Source: Gymnogyps californianus (lineage: Eukaryota > Chordata > Aves > Accipitriformes > Cathartidae). From it: a stretch of 64,000 nt of DNA. Shown here in pieces: positions 48,033 through 61,181 of the stretch (position 1 is its first letter; every line of letters begins with the position of its first letter). The stretch lies in NCBI RefSeq assembly GCF_018139145.2, contig NC_059475.1, positions 5,679,437-5,743,436 on the forward strand, read 5' to 3'. The notes beneath the pieces were generated by a model. It saw only the letters and a list, made by a program, of their open reading frames with translations, ran no database searches and had not been told where the DNA came from. Made by a program: the position numbers and the translations under genes.

Positions 48033-51000
48033 GTTGGGATTGAGTAACAGCTCTGGGATTGCTCTAACAATTTATAAGAACAAAAGATACATTTATGCTT
48101 GTTCTATCTCTTCAGTCATTCCTTTGCATAAAGGGAATTATGTGAATGGAGAAATTATTAGAATCCTGGAGGTTCATGAGGAGTAACAAATGCCTCTGAG
48201 TCTCCAAGGCATGCATCATCAAAGAAGGCAAGGTGTCTGGCAGCAGTTTGGAAATGAGGAAATTTGTTTTTAGAAAATCTTATGTATCTTCATATTGATA
48301 TATTATCACATAGGTTAAATGACAAATGAATATGCTGCTGTAACCCTCATTTGTAAGTTATCCAGGAAGATCCGTTCAAGTCTTGAACAAGGTGAGACAC
48401 TTTTACAGATACTGTAAGGTTATATTGTTATTTTTGTTTACAATTACTTACAAATTGTAGAAGGTATAATAGGTCATGTTAGTATATTTTCACCTAAACT
48501 GATCAAATATCAAACCAGGAAGAGAACTAGGAAAATATTTAATAATTTCCCAAGGCAGCTAGCTTAGCTGGTGGACGGGAGGTAGACTGTGCTTGGCGTA
48601 ACTCAAAGACTCAGTAGTTGGTTTAAGATCTAACTAAACCTGAATAAAATAGTAAAGACTACAGTATTTTTGAAGGGCTCTTAAAAATGAGGAGGCTAGT
48701 AAAAAATTCTTTGGCCTAGATATTATAGTTTATAAAATCAACACCGAAGCTCTTTGAGCTTCCCTTACTGGAGCTGTCAAAAAGTGGGTGTGCATTAAAA
48801 TTATTCAGGATACTAAAATGCAAAAAATAGGCCAAACCAGGTAACATTTTTTTCTTCTTCAAGTAGAAAATGTCCTGCCCTAAGGAAATGTTCCTCTCGA
48901 CAAATGATTGAGGTGCTCTGCAATGAAAATTAGTAAATTTATAATTTCCTTTCATTTGGTTTTTCTGAAATATGATAATACTTTTTGAAGTTACTGCATC
49001 AAATTATTCTCAATTAAGAATAAGATTAACAGATTCCTAAACAGAATCAGATATGTGTGATTGCTATGAAAGCATCCATAGGTACAATAGAGAGAATTGC
49101 TTCAATGTTTTTTAAATTTGGAAAGGGTATAAATTTTCATGCCTGAAGGTGTAATTCAAGTTCAGATGGAAAGGGCTAAGAATAACTTTTCTCTTTGGAC
49201 AGTCTCTTCCATTTTTTTGTCTGCTTTGAAGTATCTTCCTTTGAAGTATGTGGATCTTGCTCTTAGACCCTGGATGACCAAGCTGAAAGTCTGATCTAAT
49301 CAACATGGTGGTTTTATTTTTACTGTAGGCTTCAGTTTCTCAAGGTTATCTGTGTCCTGTAGATGGGATGGATTCCCAGCAAATACAGTAGTCTGTAAGC
49401 TTGGTGCCTTGAGCCTGTCTGCCCAGTGTAAAGAGTCCTCAGCTATAGCAGAGCCATGTTCAGGTGCTCTCTGTAAGTTATAAATCTGACTCTCCAGTCG
49501 AGAATTGCATGAATGTGGTTAGGCTATGAACAGATTCCTTGTGGTCTGGGGCAGCAATTTGCTTGTCTGCACACTTGTACTTTCTGGAGACTTTTGTTTT
49601 GCAGTAAAAGCTTGTGGAGCCAATCTCTAATCATATACAATATAGATATGGCCCTCAGTTACTGGGGAGGGCAAAAAAAAAAGTACAGCATTGTCTTTTT
49701 GTGTATTAGTCTTTATAGTGGCAGACTGATGTGGATATGAGAGGAAAAGAATAATCTTGTGAAATGACTCACAAGTGCTAATCCATCTGGAAGGAATCAT
49801 TTCCACAAGACTGTAAAGCTGTTTGTTAGAGAATTCCTTGTACCTTTCTCAGACATGTCAATAGCTTGCTGAGCTTATGTTCAACTGGATTGCTACCAGG
49901 TTTCTTGCAGATACTGTAAGATTTGCCTGCAGCGGGTCATGGGGACGAACCCTATATGCCTCAGCGAATAATTCTTACAGCTAAAGCTTTTCTGCTTGCA
50001 GGAGAATTGCGTGGTAGAATAGAGTTCTGTTTCCCACCAGATCATAAAAGGAGATTTCTGAACAGATTTAGGATATTATGCAGTTGTCTGCTTGGCACCT
50101 TCCAGGTGAATACATTGAAGAACTTCTTATAAGCTTTTAGGTGCACTTTAAGCCATGCACTGTGTTGGGGCAGAGCTACACAGTCCTGGAAGGAGCACTG
50201 CAACATCATGTCTCTCCAGATTGTTCTTCTCGCTGATACTTCTTGTCCTTGGGAAAGCATGGTTTGTTCCCCTGTTTGGCTGGAGCACAATTAATCTCTG
50301 TGTGAACTGGCCTTGCTTTTGTCAGTGAACCTGAGGTAGGAATTCTCCTGCGTACCTCTCCCTCTGCTCTATTTGACATTGCAGAAATAATCAGAATTTG
50401 CATCTCAAGGTAATTGTCATGGAAAAAGCAGTGCAGATTTAAGCAGTTAACTGCCTGTTAGCTCCTGCTTTGGAAAATATCGTAGTGATTCAGACTGCAA
50501 ATCAGGTCAAGAGAAGAACCAAGCTTTGATTTCTAATAATGTCATTTAACTAGAAGACATCTCAAGTTTTTTCCAGAGATATTTAATTAACATTGTTTTT
50601 GTATGGAATAATAATACTTAGACACTTCATAAAATTTGTATTAAAACTGGAAGTTTTCATAACATTTTTACTGTTACTGCAGTCCAGGTATTGCAAATAG
50701 GGATGGCATATTTTTTGAGAGAAATAGCCATTTTTAGATTTGCTGGATTTTGCCTCTTATGTGAAATGCATTGTAACATTCCTGTTATTTATTTTGTTAA
50801 GTCTTTAGAGCAAACTGTAAAAATCTTTGTAATAGATCTTTCTATGGGGCTTTTTATTTAGACTAATAGGAATAGTCTGGAACACAAATGTCAGATTAGG
50901 GACTTGAATGGAAATTAGCATATATTTTTAAAAGCTTGAGAAAATATAATTTAGACGAACTATCTTCAGCTTAATTGTGCAATTTTTAGGTCAAACTTAG

Positions 51001-51229
51001 TGTTAGTAGTTTTTAGGGAATAATGAATAAGTAAGAACTACAGAATTTGGTCCCTTTACCAATAGTGAGTCTTGAATTTACAATAACAGGCCAAAATTTC
51101 TGAAACAATGAGAATAGTGAATATACAGCCATAAGTGATGAATGCAATGCAGAAGGAGAAAATAGAAGTCACTTTGAGGCATAGATACCAATTTATACAT
51201 GTCATAATTATGTCTAATTTGTTTATTTG

Positions 51230-51285
51230 AATAAACATGTATTCCCATGTATATGTAAATATACATATACATTCATATGTAAATT
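51230..51285. repeat. AT-rich CATGTAT/ATACAT repeat
   Basis: Overlapping ATGTAT, ATATAC and ACATTC words, partly palindromic (GTAAATATACATATAC). An ordinary low-complexity tract. Confidence 0.5.
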
Positions 51286-54200
51286 GGCCCCAAATGCTTC
51301 AAGTATACAGTAAAGCTTTGTTCACAACTTTAGAGGCTGATTTAAGGCTGGTTTGGAAATTTGGCTGTATAGATTAACATTCCAACATGTTTTTCAAATC
51401 ATGGACATTTTTAAATTCTACGCCAGCTTAGAATTCCCAGGGCTCTAGCAGTTTCCTTGTGGTTTCTAATTGGAAAACTCACAGAAAATCAGATTCTTTA
51501 TCATAAAGGCAAAGATGCAATTTTTCTTAAAAATGGACATACAGGGCTTTGGAGAATCAGACTTACCTGCAGTGAGCTACATGTGAAATTCTTTCTGAAT
51601 GCTTTCAGCATCTGCATAAAAATTGTATCTCTGTTAAACATCTGGAAATCCAAAAAGTGAACAGATAAAGCATCTGAAAAAACTCTGTCTTCCTGTAGAC
51701 TGCATAGATCTTTATCATGGTCTTCCTTGACACTTGGCTTGTGTTAGGTAAAGCACCATTTGGAACTAATCTTACAGAAAGGGCTGGGAACCCCCCACCC
51801 TGCCTCACACTTCAAAAGGTCACAAAGTGTAAGATTGATCATTGAGAGAAAAACAGGAGGAAAAGGAAGAAGAGGCACGACTGTAATACAGCAGTATACT
51901 CAGCATTATAATTATTACATCAAGGAATTTGAATGACTTCTGACATTTGTTATTCAGACTGCCAGTGAAAGGTTATCCACTATAGTTCCATAGATCAATT
52001 TGTTATTGATCTATATTACACCACACCGTAAGTGAAAGTGTGGAAACATCTTTCAATATGAAATTTTAGAACCTGTAAGGTGTTTTGATGGACTTCAGCT
52101 ATTCAGACTGAAATTTTCTAAGCGTTGTCCTTAGCTTGGGTTCTTCTGGAAGGATTAAGGGGAAAAAGTGATTCTGAAATTTCTGAGACTAAAATGAGTT
52201 GGTTTTGCCAAAATTTAATATTTTTCATATTTAACTTTATTTTGAGAGAATCATATCCCCTTCAAGAATGTGATGTTTGATAAGACATGATTGTGGGTTA
52301 ATAAGATGCTTTTTGAAATGTGTCCTATGAAAATCCACTCAGATTTGACCACTTTGTCTCATGGAAAAATTGCTACTTATGCATGTACTTGCCATGTTCA
52401 TTCAGATGTCGTGCTGTGTGACAATGAAATAGCCACAAACAACTTACTCAAATGCAATCCTCCTGTTTTTCTCATTAAATTACAATATAAATGAGGCAAA
52501 TTCAGAAACGAGGATTCTTCAGCTAACTCTACATTAATTCAGCTCTGGCTTCTGTGATTGTGATGGGGAAAAGCTCACGATCATGTATCAAAGATAAGGT
52601 GTAATTGTCCTCTGAAAGAGCAACTGTGAGAATTGCCCCATTCTGTTCTAAACAGATATTATCTAAGAAACCTATTATGAAATGCCAATTTTAAAAATCT
52701 CCATCCAAATGTAAATTCTGAAAACCAGAGGTCTAAGGAGAAAGTACAGAGCATTTATTGAATGGGAATGAACTACTGAATCCCAGGCTTTGCCCCTTGC
52801 ACTTGTTTTCAGGAACACTGCAAGGAGGTCTGTGCCATGACTTACCTTAGTGTCTCTGTCAGTTTCTCTGCTTATAAAATTTTAATAAACTTTTCTTTTT
52901 TTATTTTGATTGCAGTCGCTAATGCTATTTAATGGTAGTCTCTCTCTTTAATGCTATTATAGCATTAGGAAAAAAACAAACTGCCTTTGATTTTTGCTTT
53001 TGGCCTGCCAGCATTTTCAGATTGTAGATAAGTAGAAGTAATGGCTTTTAATTTGTGGTTCGTACATGCCTGGAGTTTGTAAATTACTTCTACAAGATCT
53101 TTGAAAGACTATTAATAAAAGTGAACTTGTCAGTAGGCATAGATATGTTAGAGTTAGATGTCTGGAAGTTTTGAAAGTCAATTTATAGACCTCCCCAAGA
53201 CTTTGGACTATAGTAACTTAATCCCATTCTCAATTACACAAATTGAGTGGGCAGGAACAGGGTCTGACATGTGTTTAAATGCGCTCTTTGTTGTCAGCTT
53301 CCATTAGTTGTGCCTCACCTGCTCTCCAATGGAAGGTTCCTGGTTGTTGGTCTCCGTGTGTTATCCAGCCGCCCGATAGCCAGCCTCTCATAGGCGGCCT
53401 TCTGATTCTGGCAGACGTCGTGATTTTGCCTCCATACGTTGAAATGGACGTGTCCCTTCACTACATTTAATTTAGTTATTAGTCAAATAATCAAATGTGC
53501 TTAAGCTGGTGAATGAAGCTTCTGCCTTGCCAATTTTTGACATTATTTGCTTCTGGGTATCCCAGGTATCTGGTGCGTTGTATGTGAATTGAATCATCCC
53601 TTGTATTCCTTGGCTTTCTAACACATTGCTAGAAGTAGGAGTTGCAGTGTTTCTGTTCAATTAGTTTTTCATAACTATTTATTAACCCCATCTTTTTTGG
53701 AATGATAACCAATGCTTTCATCTTTTGCTGGGTGACTAGTAAGCTGTGTCTTGGACAGAGCACTTAGAAGAACAAAGCCATGAACAAAATCTTATCTTTT
53801 AAAACTATGTTGTTGTTAAATTAAGCTTATTCTCCATCTGTGCTTACTCTTAAGAAGTTTAAACTAGGGCTACGTGGAAGAAGTGGGAGAATGTATTCTA
53901 CTTTGACACTAATAGGATGGCTAAACCATTCTCTTAGTTCTGTATTTATTTTAACAGTGTAGTCTGTATGTTGATATAAAGTCTTGATGATGTTAATTAT
54001 TTTTATTGGCATATCATAAATCTGTTAGGTATTCCAAAGTGATCACAAATGCTTTCTTAGAATCTAGGAAGTTGATAACGAGTGATTTTTGGCTTTTGGT
54101 GATCTCTGCGGTGATTACATAGGGTAAAAATCTGGTCAGCACATGATCTTCAAACTTGAAATCCAACCTGCTATTCCATTAAAATGACATCTCTCTACAG

Positions 54201-56994
54201 TACTTAATGTGACAGTGCAAAGACTGTATTTCACTGAAGGACAATGTTTCGTCAGTTGTTAAGTGAATTGCTTAGGGATGCTTGCTTTGTTGTAAGTGCA
54301 ATGTCATTTTTCATTAATCTGGAAGCCGTTCCTTGTTCCATGTCTGTTGAAAAGTTTGGCAATCTTTACTGATGTCTCCTAAGCCTTCAAAATTTCCATG
54401 TTGAGTTTTTGTTTTTTAAGTTTTCCTGGATTTTAACTTTTATTGCAGCTTTGGGAGGGCTGGGGAGGATCATATTTTTTTCCTTAGGTTTTCTTTTTTG
54501 CAGTGGGAAATGCTTAATTTTAAATTCTATGTATGTATTTCCATATTCAGAGTTCTTTCTATCCATTTTGCATCTTCATTTAGCACATTCTTTTGATTGT
54601 TGGTCGCGTTGTTATATTTGGAAAGTGTTCTCTCCCATAGTAAATGGGGTAGAGGGAAAACAAAACTGGGCCCGCCTTGCCAAGGAGTAGTTATTTTACC
54701 TTGTAGGTATTACAGTTTCATTTATTTAATGTCTAGGTCATACTTGTCTGTACTTTATGGCTATTCACTAAACCTGAATTTTGGCACTGCAAAGTGGTCT
54801 AAGGTAAACTTAATTTTCCTTTGCTGAAATGACTGTCTGGGACACCACTTCTGTGATTTATAAAAGGGATCTGAAGCATTTTAGGTTTGAGTTCCTGAAG
54901 AATTAAGAATAGCAACTGAATAAATGATGGTTGGCTGGGGGTATTGTCGCTCTGTGGTGAGGTGTACTGCAACAGCTCAATAAGAGTAAGTTCATGTAGC
55001 AATGAGCTTCAGTTCACTTATGTTTACCAAATTAATAAAAGACAAGGAGCAAAATCATGTTTACAGAGAAGATTGTGGCAGAACTTCTCTTTTGTATTCC
55101 CTATCCTAATGAGCCAATTCAGATTTTACAAGGGGGAGGAGGGCTTTTCTAAGAACACCTGAGCAAAATGAGGGAAGATTTTAAGGAGAAGAATGGCTCT
55201 GTGGCCAGTAGCAAAGTTAAAGGCAAAATTGTAAAGACTTCCGAGACAGTTACGTGTTCTGTCTAGCTGATATACTCACATTTCGATATGAATTTATGCT
55301 TGCGTAACACTAAATAGCCACTGCAGTCAGAAACTGAAGTCTCCATAGTGTAATTTTCCCCCCCGTTTTGGTTAATGTAGGTCATCAGGCGATAAAAGCA
55401 AATTTTTCCTATGAGTGCCTAGCTAAATGTAACCCTCTTCCATAAGAAGCAAAATTGCTAATCTTTTTCCTTTTATTCAAGTGCGTGTGACAGTTCAAAA
55501 AGTTGTGAAATCATCTATTCAAAGAGGGAAATATGATTAGGAATCTTTAAAATATGACTCAAGTCTGCTATAAAAAAGATGGGTTTTTTAACATGTATTT
55601 GTGGACCCTCATTTTGGAAAAGCAGTACAAAAAATACATTTTTCCATGTGATTTCAGAGCATCGGTGTAAGAGAGTCCCTTTTGGGTCTAGAAGTGAACC
55701 TGACAGCATTTTTCCAGGATTGCATCATATGTTTCACTCACACTTTCACATCCTGCATTAAACCACATGCATGCACATCAACAAGACAAGATTGTAAAAG
55801 GAGTGTAACTGGGGAATTGTTTTCATGATATTTGATAGGAGTAATTGCGGCCACTGCTGTTTCAAAGCAACTGCGGTTATACTACACTATGTCAACAAAA
55901 GTCACTTTTGCCAGATGGAAACCTAATTACTTCAGAATGATCTGTTAGAAAGCACTTTTGAGATAGTCAGGCCATTTATACAAATCAGTAAAAAATATTT
56001 GTGCATGAGACCTTTCTTAAATAAGAGCTTTCATGTGTTAAAGGTTGAACATTACAGTGATAGTTTTGGAAATATTAAAAAAGTAGACTTCTATTTAAAA
56101 GGTGGTAGGGAAATTTATTAGGTGATAAGAAAATACGAGTATTTCCCTATGATTTCTGTGATAAACCTGATCGTGCTATTGTTGAATGGAGAGGAGGTTT
56201 TTTTGCTGTTCTCTTCAGCAAGACCCTAATATTGTGGGAAATGGGATGAAATAGAGAATGCTACGTTTCAGTGAGATCATGTGATGCCAGGGATATTTAT
56301 CTGTGTAATGTTTGTTCCATAAAATGACTTAAAGCTTTTTCTTTTTCTTTCAATCATGTAGGTTTTTTCCCTTCTGTAGTCCAGGACATGCCTTGTTTTT
56401 ACATTTGGGTGTTTGTCACTTCTGAGTTGTTTAGGGCACCCGTTAATCAGACATTTTTTCTGTCACTATGAAACTAGAGAATATCACAAGTTTGACTAGT
56501 TAAGTGTGACAGTTCTGTACCTAGACTCTTACTATTTGCCGTCAGTAGGTGTTACTACCAAAATGTACTTTTAAAAGACACTGTAATCTTTATAATTGTA
56601 AAAGAAATGTTGCAAGCTCCATGAATGTCTAAGCTTCACAGTGAAGCTAGGTTGACTGATGTGTTTAAAGGTCTGTCTTAGTTGTCAAGGTATAGAAGCA
56701 TAATTTATGGATAGTCCGTTACGTACATGAAGTTGTAGATGGTTTATTTGCTGACTCTAACTGCATAGATTTCTGACACACAAACCATCTGTTCTGAATT
56801 GCTTTTCTTGAAAGCATTTCTATATTCAGTCATTACGATCTACCTAAATCAGAAGACATAAAATATTTAGAACCAGATTTATTTACATGTTGTTAGTACT
56901 GGGGAGCAGCAGTGTCGCAGGGGAAAACTAGACTTTTCTGTGTTCCTGCCAGGCATTGCAATGCCTTCCCAGTAGCCCCTTAAAAGAAAGGTAG

Positions 56995-57205
56995 TGCAGG
57001 TTCTCCTGGCTATCTCGTCGCTTCTAGCTGCTTTTGTGCTGCTGAGGGCATCTGTGGCAAGGAGCAGCTCCTGGTCTCCAGCACCGGTGCTGCAGACTTG
57101 CTCATGCCCTGTGGGCTCAGGGCCGAGTAGAGCAGATTGGTTGTGCCCGCGCTGGGCCCAAGTCTCCTCTGATTGCCAGATCGCAGCCACCAGCCATATA
57201 GCACA
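56995..57205. other. GC-rich patch in GAS2 intron, unrecognised
   Basis: About 200 bases of GC-rich sequence with several CpG in an otherwise AT-rich intron. Frames stay open on both strands (for example 56879-57190 minus) but encode nothing recognisable. It might be a small regulatory island or the remnant of a GC-rich repeat. Confidence 0.35.
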
Positions 57206-58194
57206 GTGTTTCTTTTTTTGTGGTTTTTTTTCCTAGTTCAAATTTCCTGAAATAATATGAGGGGTTTATCACAGACTTCCAGAACAGTGTTTAATACCCT
57301 TAGCATGACATGAAAGAATATAGGCTGGTTATCAGGGGACATGGCAGGACAAAATAGTTTAAAGGCACGGAATCGTCTGGGCTGGAGTTGAAGAACTGAG
57401 TGGAAGGACAGAAACCTGGTAGGATTTCACCTGTAATGCCCTTCCGAGCTGTTCCTGGAGTTATAAACAGGTTTTGTCTTAGAGAAGACTCACTAGTTTT
57501 CTACAAAGGGGAGCCTGAGAGCAAAGTAACATATAGGCACTGTGGAAAATCCAGAGAGAGATGAGAACTGAGGAGTGAACTGGGAGGTGATGTGATTTGA
57601 CACTGCAGGTCTGCTTTCACATGAAAAGTCACTGTAGCTTTATCTGCTTTCCATGCTCTCTGAAGTAGCTTACGTACAAGTCTGCAAGTGCCAGGGATAC
57701 TGGAGCTGGCTTCTTGTCATCTTGTTCCTGTCACAGTGCTGCTAATCCATTACAAGGTCATCCAGGATTTGTGCTCTAAATTGTACGTAATCATTCAGAA
57801 ATTCCAAAGAGTATAGTTTTGTCAGATATAATTTGTTTGGTCTCCTTAGGTTGACATGTTAACTCAGTTGGTTCAACATCCATGTATCACTTCAGATACT
57901 CTAGTCCAAGCAGAGGTATTATGGGAAAAGAATTTCATTCCGTTTGATTTTAATGGTGTTAAACCAATTTGTAGCTGCTGGTAATTTGATTCTGTGAGAA
58001 TATGATCAAGTATGTTGTATGTACAGTGGATGTTTTATGTCATTAGATTAAGATACAGTGCCATGAAATGGCACCTCTTTGAATCTACTGACAAGATAGA
58101 GTTGATTATAAACTAGCTATGAATTTCTGAAGGGATTGATTCCACTGAAACACTAAAAAACATGGAATAGTTGCTGTCAGGACCCAAGGGAACC

Positions 58195-58705
58195 AAAATA
58201 CCTTAACAGTCATGACCAGCCTCCCCTGGGACCCCAACCTGCAATCTCTGTCCACGGCCCAGGAGCTCCCTGTGACCTCAGCCCCACTTCTTGCCTGAGC
58301 CACACTGTAGACAGACCATCTCCAGCCTTGCTTCCTGCTGCCTGGGCTTCGTGGTTGGAGTCTCAGCTTCTGCTGTAGCCTTGCATCCAGCCTTGTTTTC
58401 TGCTGTTTCTGACTTGTCTTCCTGGATAGACACTAGACCTGACTTGTCGCCTCATCTTGTCACAGGACAGTGTTATGTCACCAGCACTGCCTTACTTGGG
58501 TGCTATGGGACTGCACCGTTGCCAGTGAGGGCTGCCACCGCCTGTGCTGGGATCACCCTTGGCTCCTGGCTCATCTTCCCTCGTGGAGCAGCCGAACTCT
58601 TGCTGCTGCCTGCCTGTTTCCCATCTTGCTTCATGCTGCCGTTAGCCAGTCAAATATCCCTGCCCACGCTGCTTGTTCCTTTTCTGCACTGGAGGAAGTA
58701 AGGTC
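58195..58705. other. GC-rich C/T-biased patch, possible decayed repeat
   Basis: About 510 bases, GC-rich with strong C and T bias on the plus strand and recurrent CTTGCTTCCTGCTGCC, GCCTTG and CTGACTTGTC words. It resembles the CTGACTT/CTTGC-rich old interspersed repeats of reptiles and birds. A 136-codon frame (58291-58701) is open because the segment lacks A-rich stop codons, and its translation is low in charged residues and resembles no family I know. CpG is low, so it is unlike a promoter island. Confidence 0.4.
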
Positions 58706-59258
58706 AGGTTAGACCTTCGCTGTGGAAATTATTTTGAAGAAGGAACTTCGTTAAGGTTTTTGCAATGTTTTGGGTAAGATTTCAGTAGAAAATCATGAAA
58801 CAAAAGGCCTATTTTGACAGCTTTTCTCCAAATGCAGACTGGACTAGTTGACCTTCCTCCAGCAGGCTGCCAGAGAATTTTGTGTGACTCCTTTTAACAG
58901 AAGCGGGTACTTTTTTGAGACTATTAGACTTGTCCAATTAAAATCTCCTGAGAAAGGATGTAGAGGGGGGCAGAGATGGACAAATGCTACATTACTTCTT
59001 CCTAAAGGCTGTAAGTCACAAGGGGAAATTCAACATGTGAAGCAGTCTGTAGAGTATAATGAGAATTTGCCTCAGGGTACAGATAATCATTGTTTCTTCG
59101 AAGAAATTAGTGTGATGTGAAAAGGGTGCTAATCTAGAAATGTGTCTAGTGCTAACAACTCTTCTGTTTTTGTTTTGGTTTGGTTTGTTTGTTTGTTATT
59201 TAAAAAGAAAAGAAAAAGCCCTGGTCTGTAAGGAACTGAGCACGCCCTCCGCTCCCCG

Positions 59259-59271
59259 CCCCCCCCCCCCC
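59259..59271 (+). repeat. C13 homopolymer
   Basis: Thirteen consecutive C following GCTCCCCG, that is, a G13 run on the minus strand. It is preceded by a GTTT-rich and A-rich stretch (59165-59220). Confidence 0.8.
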
Positions 59272-60764
59272 GAAGAATGGAAAGGGATTTAAAATAATGG
59301 TTAACAACTTCCTTGTGCTCTGATCTCTAAGGTTGTTCCATATCTAGAGCCCTTTGGAAGATTCAGGTTTCATTGTTTTTTATTTATTCTGGATTTAGTG
59401 AATAGCTGTTTTCCCTACTTTCTTCTTCCTTCCCCTCCCTTGTTCCAGGATGGTCCGGGGGGATGTGGTGTCTGTGACACAAGGTTTACTTGGATTTTTC
59501 TTTAAAATATCACGTAAAACTGGTCAATGTTTTCTGCTAATATAGAAAAGTATTAATATCTCCTTGTAAATATTTTGAAACATAAGCATAATTTTTGCAA
59601 AACAAGGTCATGGGAAAAAGTGCAGTTGGAATAAGAATCATGGTGGAATGAGAGCTAGATGGTGATCTGAGGAATAGGTCCAAACATTTATAAGGCATGT
59701 GTGTATGTCTAAGACAATTTATAAGCTCCCATTGACATATTGATAAAATAAGTAGAGTGGTGTTTATCCCTGTAGCCATGCTATTTGCAGTTTATTTGGT
59801 TTATCAGGTATATAGAGGTGAGTAGTTCTGTGCATGTAGATGTATTCTGCAATTACATTGCTGCTATCGTATGTCTAATATAAAATCATATATAAACTCT
59901 TTCTAAATTGTCTTTAAACACTGATGTTAGTATGCTACCAGCAGCTATTGTAAGGGGAAGCCTACTCCTGTATCTTTTTTTCCCTCTCCACATTTCCAAT
60001 AATTATTTTAGACTGTTAAAAACAGAATTTTGGACCTACATCTAGGGACTAGTAGAGGCGCCGTTTTCAGTTTTCTACCTCTTAGCTCACTTGTCATTGA
60101 GTAACTACTGACTCCAGAACAGAAGCAAATATTTCATAAATCAGCATTAGAAAAGCAGCGCATTCAAATTGACATGGGGTCTGAATTCCTCCATGGTTTA
60201 GAGATTTCTAAAGTTACGTAGTAACAATATTCCGTTCTTCATTTTGCCATGGATGACAGCTATTTTTCATTTGAGGAAAAGAAACCTTAAATGAGAACTA
60301 GATTCTAAAGTATTCTTTATATGTGTCTCAGTAAATGTACCAATACAAGCAAAAAGCTTGCTGTGGTAATTACTCTGGTTCAGATACTGATATGCTATAT
60401 CAGTAGCATCTCCTCTGACATCAAAATCATGTAAATGGAACCACACTGGTACAATGAGAGCCTGGCTCTGTGTGAGACCTTGATCTTGTAGCTACTAGAT
60501 TACATTTCTGTGTTGTGGATAGAGGGCTTCTGTGTGCTGTTAAATGGGAGACAGTGGCCTTTCTGAAGTGTTTATGGTCTTTAGGTCTCAAGACCTATTG
60601 GTTTACACTAGGATTCCCTCCTAATGTAGATCTGAAACTAATTCACCCTTAATTTGGGGAAACTTCAGTTCCTAGTTTAAAGTCTGTCTTTATAAAATTT
60701 TTCTTTTTTCTTTTTTTTTTTTTAAATTCAGTGAACTGGAACAAACACTAAATCCCAAAATTGT

Positions 60765-60797
60765 AGTTGCTAATATTCCTAAGAAGTTGCTAATATT
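60765..60797 (+). repeat. 20-bp-period direct repeat near exon 3
   Basis: AGTTGCTAATATT occurs at 60765-60777 and again at 60785-60797. It is a small local duplication about 250 bases upstream of the splice acceptor. Confidence 0.6.
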
Positions 60798-61039
60798 GAT
60801 TCAGCTCTGAACTTCACATTGCGTAGCCTATCATGACGCTTTTGAAAAGACTTTGTGGTCGACAACTTCATGCTGTTAAATTCACTTCTCATTCTTCTTT
60901 GCTTGGAATTCTTTAATGGACAAGGAAATATGTTGGTGGCAGTCACCCATCTATGCAAAACCTGCATATTAATTTCATGATACCTAAGTATTATGCTAGC
61001 ATGTATCATTTATCTCAATAAAGAACTTCTGTTTTTCAG

Positions 61040-61181
61040 ACCTTACCAGTACGAAAGATTCCATGCAAAGCCAATGCTCCTTCAGGGTCTTTTTTTGCAC
61101 GGGACAACACAGCAAATTTCTTATCCTGGTGCAGAGATGTAGGGGTGGATGATACCTGCCTGTTTGAGTCAGAAGGTTTGG
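61040..61181 (+). CDS. GAS2: GAS2 third coding exon (CH domain)
   Basis: 142 bases, entered in phase 0 after TTTTTCAG and left in phase 1 at TTTGG|GTATGT. It encodes [20 protein letters not shown], then [20 protein letters not shown], then LFESEGL plus the first base of a codon that is Val in human. [15 protein letters not shown] is the most conserved block of the GAS2 CH domain. With the two upstream exons this gives 136 residues in a continuous frame. The rest of the CH domain, the GAR domain and the stop codon lie beyond 64000, so the gene is partial in the window, not truncated biologically. Confidence 0.96.

Larger units (their letters stand above)
41500..61039 (+). other. GAS2 intron between coding exons 2 and 3
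   Basis: A 19,540-base intron with donor GTAAGT and acceptor TTCTGTTTTTCAG. It contains old LINE-like pieces (41.7-42.0 and 44.9-45.4 kb), a MIR-like SINE (47.6 kb), two short tandem duplications (44.0 and 48.0 kb) and GC-rich patches (57.0, 58.2-58.7 kb). No nested gene is recognised. The long stretch 48.1-56.9 kb shows only AT-rich unique-looking sequence with an AT/GT simple repeat near 51.24 kb. Confidence 0.9.

Noticed and set aside
56879..57236. Overlapping 64-103 codon frames on both strands
   Set aside because: GC-rich patch effect. No recognisable protein.
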